From: Ciona intestinalis
Lineage: Eukaryota > Chordata > Ascidiacea > Phlebobranchia > Cionidae
Direction: 5' to 3'
DNA length: 64,000 nucleotides
Assembly (NCBI RefSeq): GCF_000224145.3
Contig: NC_020168.2
Location: 5,567,294 to 5,631,293, forward strand
The notes under the pieces are model-generated. The model was given only the letters and a program-made list of their open reading frames with translations. It did not search any database and had not been told where the DNA came from. The translations under genes were made by a program, and so were the position numbers. Within the stretch, counting starts at the first letter, position 1; every line of letters begins with the position of its first letter. Shown here piece after piece: positions 1 to 9,515 of the stretch.

Positions 1-1602
1 ATGAAAGAAAACAGCAGCAATACTCAGTAAGTTATACATAGCTTAGTGCGTTTTAGTTTGTTCTAGGTAAACACTTTAAAATTCTACTTCGCAGGTCGAG
101 GAGATAAACAAAGCTGCTTGCATTATGGCGAAAGAAGTGGCGTCGGAGGGTGGCGCACTCGTGTACGCTTCGATTGGGCCTGTTTCTTCGTTTGTAAGAG
201 GGGAGAATGAAAAAGAAACGAAACAGAGCTTCGAAAAGTTACTGAAACTTTACTTAAAACACAAAGTCGATTACTTTGTTGCAGAAGTGAGTAAGTGGTT
301 GGTACAATAATTTCCGCTGCTGTAACTGTAACCCATGGGTCTGATGATACAATTTTATTTTTAGTATTTTGCCCATATTGAAGAACTCGAAATTTGTGTC
401 GAAGTTTTGAAACGAGGGAATTTGCCAGTAGCTTGCACGATGAGAATTGGACCAACTGGCGATTTAAACGGTGTTTCTGTCGAGGAATGTGCAATAAGAA
501 TGGCGAAAACCGGAGCAGATATAATTGGTAAGTTTTAATTAATAATATGACAATATCATACCTGGATTTCTAAAAGAATTTTTAGAAGTACCAGTAACTT
601 CAGTTTTCAAAGCTTTTTGATGTGCTGGGTTTTAAGTATCTTACATTTACCGTATAACCGATCGCATCTGTTAACCTTAAAATATTTATCGAGCGCATTC
701 TGACGCGTTTTCTGGTTAAAATGCAGTCCTGATCAATCGGCAAAACTGTCAAGTATATACTAACTAATTATCAAGGTTTCTAGTTACTTTACAAACTAAA
801 CTTCTAGTTAATAATTTCATGTTGTGAAATCATTTCTCGATTGCAGGAATCAACTGTTTGTATGATCCAGTGGTTGCTTTAAAAACCATGCAACGTATTA
901 AATCAGCTGTGGATAAAGCGGGGTTATCACCATATCTCATGTGCCAACCTCTGGGCTGGATGTGCCCTGAAGTAGAACATCATAAGATGGGACATTTGGC
1001 ATTGCACGAATTTCCGTTCGGTACGTGAAAGCTAAATTGTTTTTTTCTGTATTAATAATATTTAAATGTTTTAAACAGCCTTAGATTCTCGCTCGGTTAA
1101 TCGTTTCGAATTTGGCCAGTTTGCTCGGAAAGCGTTTGAACTTGGAGTGAAATACATTGGAGGATGCTGTGGTACGGAACCTCACCATATTCGCGCCATC
1201 GCCCAAGAAGTATGCATTAATTTTTACTCTGCTGATCGCCGTTTCTATTCGGTCGATGAGTTTAATTGGATATCTTTTAAATTTTTAATTTTAGCTCCAG
1301 CCCGAACGTGGAATTGATCCTCCTGTAAACGACATGTGTCCTCAGTTGGGTTTCTTTGCAGACGCCAGCTTATCCAACTACAAGAAAAAGTAAATTGTGA
1401 TTTGCCCATTTAAAATGTTCGTTATCATTGAATATTACCATCACATGTTTGCAGCATAAACCGTGTACGATTGCGTCTGTCAATTTTTAACGCCAGATAT
1501 TGTAGGTCAGAAGCGGATTATTGGAAGAAGTTGGTTCCGGGAACAGGCAGAATGTTTGGGCCACCATGTGTGGAAATTGACGAGGATTGCGAAAGAGTTT
1601 AA
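1..1602 (+). CDS. BHMT: Betaine-homocysteine S-methyltransferase-like, 3' part (partial)
   Basis: Zinc-dependent methyltransferase of the homocysteine S-methyltransferase fold; the family moves a methyl group from betaine to homocysteine in the cytosol. Exons by splice-phase: 1-26 (partial), 95-286, 365-527, 847-1020, 1079-1209, 1295-1389, 1506-1602; every junction joins in phase and ends at TAA. The zinc cysteines are visible: GINCLYD (first Cys) and GGCCG (the Cys pair). Other family blocks are RIGPTGDLNGV, YLMCQPLGW and PHHIRAIAQE. The 5' exons lie off the left edge. The C-terminus stops soon after the DYWKKL block, so the tail is about 30 residues shorter than in vertebrate BHMT, where it helps oligomerisation. 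BHMT versus BHMT2 cannot be told apart. The last exon is repeated at 2593-2689 beyond an assembly gap. Confidence 0.88.
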
Positions 1603-1952
1603 TATCTCCGCCAGATCATTTGGTGCCAAATACAATTATTTTCTACCTGAAATGATAAAAAGAAGAATAAATGTGAAATACAAGAAAGCTGCGCGATAAA
1701 ACGAGCAAACGTCTTTTTGTGTTTTTTATTTGGGTTTAAAAATGTAAAACAGTGTTCAAGGAGTATACTGCGATCCAACGCTAAACATTCTGGAGAAATC
1801 CGACACTGTATTCATATTAAATCAATACACGTTGGATTTTACTTCACTCTGTTTGGAACATAACCAGAGTGGAAAGTCAGTTTAAAACTGACGTGAAACA
1901 AGTTTTAACAATTGGTGTTTGATTATTAGTTAGCATTCACCAACCAGAAGCC

Positions 1953-1995
1953 TACTGTAAGCATAGTACACTGTTAGTGTACTATGCTTACAGTA
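1953..1995. repeat. Perfect 20-bp hairpin, 3-nt loop
   Basis: Left arm 1953-1972 and right arm 1976-1995 are perfect reverse complements around the loop GTT. It lies between the BHMT stop and the GPATCH1 start. The paired duplicate holds two shorter hairpins instead (3045-3073 with 13-bp arms, 3104-3132 with 12-bp arms), so the structure varies between copies. It could be a cruciform-prone palindrome or the remnant of a tiny inverted-repeat element. Confidence 0.85.
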
Positions 1996-2437
1996 AGTTA
2001 TGGGTTCCAGAAGCCTACTGTATGGGTAAAGTCACGTGACCAAAGTCGGCCAACCAAAACGCACGAACAAACGTGAGTTTATGCTGCGGAAATCCCCTAA
2101 ACCGATAAATACATGAGTGAGCAGTTGTTGAACTTTGGACTAAAACGTTATCTGTATTTGCAGTGTCTTTTAGTACCGAGTGATTTACAATAAACACGTA
2201 TTGTCTAGTAATTTATATTCATTCAATATGGGTAACATTGCATTGTAGATTGTAATATATTAAGCTAAAAATATATGGGCTTAAAAAGGTAAAAAGGTAA
2301 CTAGATGCATGATATGGATAGCGTTATGAAATGTAGTAGGCGGCTGTGGGCTTATATATTTATATTTGTCAATGGCTTTGTATGTTTTATTTTTAATACC
2401 TTCATTTTGTTTATTTCAGAACGTACAGGTAACAATC

Positions 2438-2542
2438 ATGTCAGATTCGGACGATGATCATCCGTTTACAAAGTATGGGAATGCATTGAAAGAGCTGGAA
2501 GATGCAACATCTAAACCATCCTCGATACCTATCCATGAACAA
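2438..2542 (+). other. Duplicate of the GPATCH1 5' coding end, cut by a gap
   Basis: This encodes the first 35 residues of GPATCH1 (MSDSDDDHPFTKYGNALKEL...) with a few substitutions relative to 3483-3587, and stops at the run of N. The preceding TTTCAG acceptor and leader are also shared. Best read as the second haplotype of the same locus rather than a second gene. Confidence 0.8.
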
Positions 2543-2592
2543 NNNNNNNNNNNNNNNNNNNNNNNNNNNNNNNNNNNNNNNNNNNNNNNNNN
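2543..2592. other. Assembly gap, 50 N, between duplicated flanks
   Basis: Exactly 50 N. The sequence before it (1506-2542) and after it (2593-3587) has the same order: BHMT last exon, intergenic DNA, GPATCH1 start. Confidence 0.97.
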
Positions 2593-2689
2593 GTCAGATG
2601 CGGATTATTGGAAGAGGTTGGTTCCGGGAACAGGCAGAATGTTTGGGCCACCATGTGTGGAAATTGACGAGGATTGCGAAAGAGTTTAA
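2593..2689 (+). other. Duplicate of the BHMT last exon
   Basis: Encodes SDADYWKRLVPGTGRMFGPP... and ends in TAA, like 1506-1602 with two amino-acid changes. No other BHMT exon lies near it. It belongs to the redundant block after the gap. Confidence 0.8.
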
Positions 2690-3044
2690 CTAAAGCCAGA
2701 TCATTTGGTGCCAAATACAATTATTTCCCACCTGAAATGATAAAAAGAAGAATAAATGTGAAATACAAGAAAGCTGCGCGATAAAACGAGCAAACGTCTT
2801 TTTGTGTTTTTTATTTGGGTTTAAAAATGTAAAACAGTGTTCAAGGAGTATACTGCGATCCAACGCTAAACATTCTGGAGAAATCCGACACTGTATTCAT
2901 ATTAAATCAATACACGTTGGATTTTACTTCACTCTGTTTGGAACATAACCAGAGTGGAAAGTCAGTTTAAAACTGACGTGAAACAAGTTTTAACAATTGG
3001 TGTTTGATTATTAGTTAGCATTCACCAACCAGAAGCCTACTGTA

Positions 3045-3132
3045 AGCATAGTACACTAACAGTGTACTATGCTGTAAGTTATGGGTACCAGAAGCCTACT
3101 GTAAGCATAGTACACTGTTCGTGTACTATGCT
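3045..3132. repeat. Two adjacent short hairpins (variant of 1953-1995)
   Basis: Arms 3045-3057/3061-3073 and 3104-3115/3121-3132 share the core AGCATAGTACAC. They sit in a direct repeat of about 58 bp, so this copy of the interval has gained one hairpin unit relative to 1953-1995. Confidence 0.8.
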
Positions 3133-3148
3133 GTAAGTTATAGGTAAA

Positions 3149-3158
3149 GTCACGTGAC
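3149..3158. promoter_or_regulatory. Palindromic E-box GTCACGTGAC upstream of GPATCH1
   Basis: A 10-bp palindrome with a CACGTG core, about 325 bp upstream of the GPATCH1 ATG and conserved at 2031-2040 in the duplicate. CACGTG is the class bound by USF/MYC/MITF-type bHLH proteins. A promoter role is inferred only from position. Confidence 0.35.
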
Positions 3159-3482
3159 CAAAGTCGCCCAACCAAAACGCACGAACAAACGTGAGCTTAT
3201 GCTGCGGAAATCCCCTAAACCGATAAATACATGAGTGAGCAGTTGTTGAACTTTGGACTAAAACGTTATCCGTATTTGCAGTGTCTTTTAGTACCGAGTG
3301 ATTTACAATACACACGTATTGTCTAGTAATTTATATTCATTCAATACGGGTATCATTGCATTGTAGATCTAGTAATTTATATTCAATTAATATGGGTATC
3401 ATTGCAATAACTAACTAAACACATGATATAGATAGCGTTTAATACCTTTACTTTTTTATTTCAGAACATACAGGTAACAATC

Positions 3483-5918
3483 ATGTCAGATTCGGACGAT
3501 GATCATCCGTTTGCAAAGTATGGGAATGCATTGAAAGATCTGGAAGAAGCAACATCTAAACCATCCTCGATACCTATCCATGAACAAACTGTTACTGATG
3601 AACAAGGCAGGCGTCGTTTCCATGGAGCTTTCACTGGAGGATTCTCTGCAGGGTATTATAACTCTGTTGGCTCAAAAGATGGCTGGACACCATCAGAGTT
3701 TAAATCAACAAGGTCGAATAAAACCGGAAAGAAGACGTTTACGCCCCATGATTTTATGGACACAGAGGATGTTTCGGACTTTGGTATTGCTCCTACATTG
3801 CTCCAAGCGAAGCAGAACTTCCAGCATGGCCAGAAAAGAAACTTGATTAACGAAAGGCAGTTGCAGGTGGAAGAGAAGAAAATGACACTGTCACTCGGAA
3901 CAGAGTTGCTGGAGTCTCTTATTGTTCCAACAAGGTCAAATATTGGAAAACAGCTTCTATGTAAGTTGGGGTGGAAGGAGGGTCAAGGCATCGGTCCTCG
4001 TGTTGATAGAGCAAGGTATCAGGAAGAAAATGAAGATGAGATAAAGGAGCAGCCGAAAGTGTACGGATGTTACATTCCTGGAAGATCTATTCAAAGTTCA
4101 ATTGAGGATACTTTTGGCCAAGAACCAATCACTTTTGCTCCGAAAGACCAAATGCCGGTTAAAATAATTGCTAAGGCTGATTTACATGGCCTTGGGTATA
4201 GTGGGATTAATCCAACCAATGCTTTGTTTATAAAGCAGAAAAAATCTTCTGGAGTCGAAGCTCGAATGAAGTCAGGAAGTAAGCTTTCTATTAAAGGCCA
4301 AGCTTTCGGTGTTGGGGCATACGAGGAGGAAGATGAGGACATATATTCTATGGACACCATGGAAAACTATGATCGGGTTTTAACTGCAGAGGCAAACCCT
4401 CAAGATTCATATGGGTGGACAAAGCCAAAAGCAATCGCCAGTAGCCACAAAGTTGAAGCTATTGAGTTCAACAAAAATGAAGCTATTACTGGGTTTATTC
4501 CTGCTGAAAAAAAGAAATTTGTTGAAAGGAAATGTTATTCTGCACCAAAACTTCCGCCTGACTTTGATTGCAATCGAAGGTTAAAGTTACAACACGAGGT
4601 GAATCGGATAAATGAGATGCATTTGTCACAGCCCGGAAATTTCCATGTACCTGCTGCAGTTACAACGGCACACCTGACAGCTAAGGAAAGAAAGACTATG
4701 CTTGGTAATGCAAATTCTAAAGAAAAATATGTTTCTGTGTTTGACTTCATTTCACCCGATGATAGGAATAGGATGGAGATGGCAAAGAAAAAACCAACAG
4801 AGCTTGGTTTTACTGCAGGTAAGAATGAAGAACCTGAAAAACTGAGTAAACCAGAGCGACCAACTGCTCCTTTGGTTGATCCAAAATCTCTTCGTCCGTT
4901 TAATAATAATCCTGAAAAACAGCGGAGATATGAACAGTATGAAAGGGCTGTACGGCAGAGGAAGACGGACCCTTATTTGGGCATAGACAGCGACCTCACA
5001 GAGTGGGAAAGAAATCATGAGCGACATGAGTTTTCACAACTTGCACAAGTGTACAGTCATCTAACTTCAAGCATGAAATCAAAATTTACTAAAGCCACAG
5101 ATGAGGAACAGGAATTAACAACAGCTGTTAAAAAAGAGTCGTCCAAGCATGTATTTGGTATCATGACAAGAGACAGAATAGAGTGGCATCCTGATCCACT
5201 GCTGTGTAAAAGGTTTAATGTTCCAGACCCCTTTCCGAAATCCGACGTGGTAGGAATTGCAAAAGCTGTTCCGAATTTTGACCTGCCTTCTCTAAAGCAC
5301 CAAGGTCCAGCAGAGAGACCGATTTTGGAGGACTCTGAACTCCCTCAGAATATGTTAAAGGAAATGCAGAAAGTATCTAGTGGTAGTGCTAGTAATGAAA
5401 TAAAAAAGAACAATGATTTGAGTGAAGTTCAAAGTACAAAAGATAACGAAAATGATGAAACAGCAGAAGAAGAGGAAAGAGCTTCCATGGACTTGTTCAA
5501 GTCAATCTTCGCCGCATCCAGTGATGAGGAATCTGATGATGAGAATGAGGAGCAGGAAGATGACCTGGAGGAGCCTGAAAAGCAGAAAGTTGAAAAAGTT
5601 GAAAACCTAAGTTTTCCTCCATCCATGCCACATGTATTTACTCCTGTTAATAAAAAACTTTCAATAAATGAGGAACCTCAACAATCAACTTCTGATCTTT
5701 TAAAACCAAAGGAGTCATTAGCATCCCAGGAGAAGAATGAAGAAAAGGAAGAGGACTTGTTCGGACCTGCTCTTCCACCACCAAGGAAGGCAGGGACATT
5801 AAATTCATCAAAAAATGATGATTCATTTTCGAAGAGACACAAAGAAAAGCATAAAAGTCATAAATCTCATAAAAAATCTTCAAAGCATAAAAAACATAAA
5901 AAGAAACGCAATTCCTAA
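3483..5918 (+). CDS. GPATCH1: G patch domain-containing protein 1
   Basis: Single uninterrupted 811-aa frame. GPATCH1 is a nuclear spliceosome-associated protein (late C-complex proteomics in other animals). The N-terminus (residues 1-100; KYGNALKDLEEATSKPSSIP, then the FTGGFSAGYYNSVGSKDGW block) is the conserved GPATCH1 head. The G-patch is near residues 150-175 (IGKQLLCKLGWKEGQGIGPR). Later come family blocks such as YGWTKPKAIASS and HVFGIMTRDRIEWHPDPLLC. The C-terminal third is acidic (ASSDEESDDENEEQEDD) and ends in a Lys/His/Ser-rich tail. Human GPATCH1 is about 930 aa, so this is compact. A TTTCAG acceptor 15 bp before the ATG suggests a spliced or trans-spliced leader. SCCPDH follows 208 bp downstream on the same strand. 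Confidence 0.95.
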   Translation: MSDSDDDHPFAKYGNALKDLEEATSKPSSIPIHEQTVTDEQGRRRFHGAFTGGFSAGYYNSVGSKDGWTPSEFKSTRSNKTGKKTFTPHDFMDTEDVSDFGIAPTLLQAKQNFQHGQKRNLINERQLQVEEKKMTLSLGTELLESLIVPTRSNIGKQLLCKLGWKEGQGIGPRVDRARYQEENEDEIKEQPKVYGCYIPGRSIQSSIEDTFGQEPITFAPKDQMPVKIIAKADLHGLGYSGINPTNALFIKQKKSSGVEARMKSGSKLSIKGQAFGVGAYEEEDEDIYSMDTMENYDRVLTAEANPQDSYGWTKPKAIASSHKVEAIEFNKNEAITGFIPAEKKKFVERKCYSAPKLPPDFDCNRRLKLQHEVNRINEMHLSQPGNFHVPAAVTTAHLTAKERKTMLGNANSKEKYVSVFDFISPDDRNRMEMAKKKPTELGFTAGKNEEPEKLSKPERPTAPLVDPKSLRPFNNNPEKQRRYEQYERAVRQRKTDPYLGIDSDLTEWERNHERHEFSQLAQVYSHLTSSMKSKFTKATDEEQELTTAVKKESSKHVFGIMTRDRIEWHPDPLLCKRFNVPDPFPKSDVVGIAKAVPNFDLPSLKHQGPAERPILEDSELPQNMLKEMQKVSSGSASNEIKKNNDLSEVQSTKDNENDETAEEEERASMDLFKSIFAASSDEESDDENEEQEDDLEEPEKQKVEKVENLSFPPSMPHVFTPVNKKLSINEEPQQSTSDLLKPKESLASQEKNEEKEEDLFGPALPPPRKAGTLNSSKNDDSFSKRHKEKHKSHKSHKKSSKHKKHKKKRNS

Positions 5919-6126
5919 ACTTACTCTTATTAGTTAAATTTAGTTATGTTTGAACAAATTCACTGCCATTTTTGTTTTTGTTTTGATTCATTTTCACATA
6001 CAAAATTGTTTAAGCGTTACAAACTAAAAACAATTTTTTAAAGTTTAATATGTGTCTCTATTTTTCACAACAGGTATCGTATAGGTTCTCATTTCAGTAA
6101 TATTTTATTAACCATTTGTGGTCATT

Positions 6127-7383
6127 ATGGAAAGTCGTGATTTTGACTTTGTCATATTTGGAGCGAGTGGCTTCACTGGGAAGTATGTGGTGCAAGAAGT
6201 TTTCAAGCATTGCAAAACAGATGGTATTACAATGGCTGTGGCAGGGAGAAACAGAGACAAACTCACTAAAGTAATTTCTACTGCAGTTGGTGAAAACGAA
6301 GATGAAATTCAGGTGGAGGTTATTATAGCTGATGTGAAGGATTTTCAGTCACTTGTTTTGATGTGTAGCAGGGCGAGGGTGGTACTAAACTGTGTGGGGC
6401 CGTATCGATTTTTCGGAGAGCCAGTGGTCAAGGCATGCGTGGAAGCAAAGACAAATTACGTCGATATATCTGGAGAACCACAGTTTTTGGAGAACATGCA
6501 GCTTAAGTACGATGAAGCTGCTAAAGAAGCTGGGGTTATAATTGTTGGGGCTTGTGGGTTTGACAGTATTCCAAGTGACTTGGGTGCTGTGTTTACTCAG
6601 CAACAGTTCCAAGGCACTCTAAACAGCATCAAAGCTTACCTGTCAGTTAATGCAGGACCTTCAGGATATGGTTTTCACTTTACCACGTATGAAAGTGCTG
6701 TTCATGGAATCTCAGATGTGAAAAGTCTGTCCAAAATAAGGAAACAATTTGGACACAAACCACTCCCAACTGTAGGACCAAGAATGAAACGTGAAGGATT
6801 CATGCATTATTTATCTTTCGCGCAGAGTTACTGCATTCCGTTCCTTGGTGCAGATGCTTCTGTTGTCAAACGCTCACAGCGTTACTTCTGTGAAGAATTA
6901 GATGAACCTCCTACTCAATACTCCATGTACAGTTGCATTGGCTCCATGTGGAATATTTTCCTTATGATGGTTTTTGGAGGAATTTTCAAGTTCCTCGCTA
7001 TGAGATCCTGGGGCAGGTCCCTGCTTCTAAACCACCCAAAGTTTTTTACACTTGGTTTGTTCAGCCATGAAGGTCCAACTAAACAGCAGCTTAAAGAATC
7101 ATCTTTCAACATCGTAATGTTCGGGGAGGGTTATCCTACTGGCTCCTTTGACTCAAATAAAAAACCGAAAAAGAAAATAACAGTAAAAGTCTCAGGTCCT
7201 GAACCAGGTTATGTGGCGACGCCCATTGCTATCGTCCAATCAGCTCTCTGCATTATCCAGGAGAAGCAGAACCTGCCAAAACGAGGAGGTGTCTTCGCTC
7301 CAGCTGCTGCATTTGGAAAAACAAGTTTGATTCCACGCTTGCATGAAAGAGGAATCAAATTTGACGTCTTAAACCATTCATAG
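6127..7383 (+). CDS. SCCPDH: Saccharopine dehydrogenase-like oxidoreductase
   Basis: Single-exon 418-aa protein starting at the ATG of MESRDFDFVIFGASGFTG; the frame is open a few codons upstream but with no other ATG. The GASGFTG loop (residues 12-18) is the NAD(P)-binding Rossmann motif, followed by AVAGRNRDKL, VVLNCVGPYRFFGEPVVKAC, YVDISGEPQF and ACGFDSIPSDLG, all hallmarks of SCCPDH. Human SCCPDH (429 aa) is a lipid-droplet/membrane-associated protein without proven saccharopine dehydrogenase activity, so the name describes family, not reaction. A hydrophobic stretch near residues 275-295 (WNIFLMMVFGGIFKFL) agrees with membrane association. No AATAAA is visible between the GPATCH1 stop and this start, and a TTTCAG lies about 30 bp before the ATG, as expected for a trans-spliced downstream operon gene. 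Confidence 0.93.
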   Translation: MESRDFDFVIFGASGFTGKYVVQEVFKHCKTDGITMAVAGRNRDKLTKVISTAVGENEDEIQVEVIIADVKDFQSLVLMCSRARVVLNCVGPYRFFGEPVVKACVEAKTNYVDISGEPQFLENMQLKYDEAAKEAGVIIVGACGFDSIPSDLGAVFTQQQFQGTLNSIKAYLSVNAGPSGYGFHFTTYESAVHGISDVKSLSKIRKQFGHKPLPTVGPRMKREGFMHYLSFAQSYCIPFLGADASVVKRSQRYFCEELDEPPTQYSMYSCIGSMWNIFLMMVFGGIFKFLAMRSWGRSLLLNHPKFFTLGLFSHEGPTKQQLKESSFNIVMFGEGYPTGSFDSNKKPKKKITVKVSGPEPGYVATPIAIVQSALCIIQEKQNLPKRGGVFAPAAAFGKTSLIPRLHERGIKFDVLNHS

Positions 7384-7494
7384 GCTGCACGAAACTCCAG
7401 GCAATTATGTGTAGAAATGTATTCCCATATACAGGTTTAATTGTTGTCAACATTTGTACACTGTAAATTTGATTCATTGTGTTTGTTTAATTAC

Positions 7495-7573
7495 ATTGAA
7501 TCGGGTATTACAATTGAATCGGGTATTACAATTGAATCGGGTATTACAATTGAATCGGGTATTACAATTGAAT
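7495..7573. repeat. 18-bp minisatellite, 4 copies
   Basis: Unit ATTGAATCGGGTATTACA repeated head to tail at 7495, 7513, 7531 and 7549, with a partial fifth. All copies are identical, so the expansion is recent. It lies about 110 bp after the SCCPDH stop, probably in or just past its 3' UTR. Confidence 0.9.
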
Positions 7574-7997
7574 ATATCTTACATGCTAACTCATGCTTGT
7601 GATTATTGTTGAGGGTAACGAGTAAGGGGGGTAACAAGAAAGTATTTAATGAACATTCATCAAGACCGTAGCCAACGGTCGCTTATTCATAAAAAGCTTT
7701 GCACGTCAAGACCGTAGCCAACGGACGCTTATTCATAAAAAGCTAAAACTTCAGCTGTGTCGGAGTCGAACGTTGTATAATTGTATCTTTAAATTTTGTG
7801 TCCGTGAAGGGTTCAACTCCGACGCAGGCGAGAAGCTGCTCAATGAGTGATTTTCTTAAGACGTACTTGTGAAACTCACCTCAAAGCCCTAACGTCTAAC
7901 CCTTCGTATGAAAAAATGGGGTAATTCCCATGAGTTGTACCCGATTCTTGTCTGCATTTGCTGTTGCAGAGATCAACTGTTAAAAGTTAACTTCAGA

Positions 7998-8060
7998 ATG
8001 GGCATAAAGGGTTTTGAAAGCTTTGGCAACAGATATACAGATCGATGTTTCCAAAGTATC
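7998..8060 (+). pseudogene. Decayed copy of ASTE1 exon 1 (distal)
   Basis: Reads MGIKGFESFGNRYTDRCFQS, clearly the same as MGIKGFENFCKINTDRCFQS of the real first exon at 9516. The match is then lost: the part coding VIDGSELFYHFY and the splice donor are absent. It cannot supply a working first exon. Confidence 0.75.
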
Positions 8061-8766
8061 ATGATAACTCAAGAATGTCTTTTTTTTGTTAAGGGGTAAC
8101 GAGTAAAAAAGTAATTGTGAACATTAATCAAGTTATAGCCAACGGTCGCTTTTTATAAAAAGCTAAAACTGCGTCGGAGTCGAACCCTAGCTGCTACAAG
8201 TGCAATCCCGAACTTTATCTTTTAATTTAGTGGTCGTGAAGGGTTTAACTCCGACGCAGTCCTGAAGCTGCTCAATTTCCATCGGTTCTATAAACGTTGA
8301 AGGACTTTCATGTTGTTACCGCAGTGTTTGTATTGTAATAATTAACAAAATACCAACATACAAATGTTCCGTTTTGATATAGTACTGTGGGGTAAGATGG
8401 GACACTTAAAAAAATATGCCAAAACATTCCCGGTGTGAAGGCCCGGTTGGACCCAGAGTGATTTTCTTAAAACGTACATGTGAAACCTTTTAACATTGTC
8501 AGGCCTGTAATTTTGCTTGCGGATATTCTAGACTTTTGTGCAAATGGGCTATCCCGTTAAAATATCTACAAAAATGTGGTAGATAACTCTCAAGAGGCTA
8601 GGTACCTCTCGCCTCAAACCCCTAACGTCTATCCCTTCGTATGAAAAAATGGGGTAGTTCCCATGAGTTGTACCCGATTCTTGTCTGCCTTTTCTTTTGT
8701 TGAGATCAATACTTTAGTTTTGCTATTAGTCTGGGTTGAAGGCAACTGTTAAAAGTGAACTTCAGA

Positions 8767-8865
8767 ATGGGCGTGGGCTGTAGACTGTAGAGGGTTTTGA
8801 AAGCTTTTGCCAAAGAGATAGAGATCGATATTATTCAAAGTGTCATGCTAACTCATGCGTGTGTT
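8767..8865 (+). pseudogene. Decayed copy of ASTE1 exon 1 (middle)
   Basis: The start context TTCAGAATGGGC is kept, but a short insertion brings an early stop; nucleotide similarity resumes at AGGGTTTTGAAAGCTTTTGCC. The segment with the first catalytic Asp and the splice donor is missing, as in the distal copy. Confidence 0.7.
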
Positions 8866-9515
8866 TTTTGTTGAGGGGTAACGAGTAAATTTAATTGTGA
8901 ACATTAATCAAGACCGTAGCCAACGGTCGCTTTTTTATAAAAAGATAAAGCTGCAGCCGCGTCGGAGTCGAAACCCAGCTGCTACAAGTGCAATCCCGAA
9001 CGGTGTATCTTTTAATTTTGTGTCAAGGGTTCAACTTCGACGCAGTCGTGAGGCTGCTCAATTTCCATCGGTTCTATAAACGTTGAAGGACTTTCATGTT
9101 GTTACCGCAGTGTTTGTAATGTAGTAATTAACAAAATATCAACATACAAATGTTCCATTATGATATAGTACTGTGGGGTCAGATGGGACACTTTTGGCAC
9201 GACATACCTTTATACATAATATCCTGATCGTGTTCTAAACGAGTCGCACATTACACAGCCAGCGGGCCCGAAGGGAAAAAATATGCTAAAACATTCCCGG
9301 TCTGAAGGCCCGGTTGGACCCAGAGTGATTTTCTTAAAACGTACATGTGAAACCTTTTAACATTGTCAACCTAACGCCTAACCCTTCGTATGAAAAAATG
9401 GGGTATTTCCCATGAGTTGTACCCGATTCTTGCCTGCCTTTTCCAATGTTGAGATCAATACTTTAGTCTCGTTTCTTGTCTGGGTTGTAGGCAACTGTTT
9501 AAAGTGAACTTCAGA

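Larger units (their letters stand above)
7600..9515 (+). repeat. Degenerate tandem copies of the ASTE1 promoter and first-exon region
   Basis: Three diverged units run head to tail. Each carries the markers AACGAGTAA, GTAGCCAACGGTCGCT, CGTCGGAGTCGAA, GGGTTCAACTCCGACGCAG, AAGCTGCTCAA and CCATGAGTTGTACCCGATTC in the same order, and ends in an ATG-GGC-first exon-like block. The blocks start at 7998, 8767 and 9516, so unit lengths are about 769 and 749 bp. Only the last leads into the full ASTE1 gene. CGTCGGAGTCGAA and TTCAACTCCGACGCAG are themselves partly inverted within each unit. Confidence 0.8.

Noticed and set aside
6118-6126. Upstream GTG start for SCCPDH
   Set aside because: Nuclear animal genes normally use ATG; the ATG at 6127 directly precedes the conserved N-terminus.
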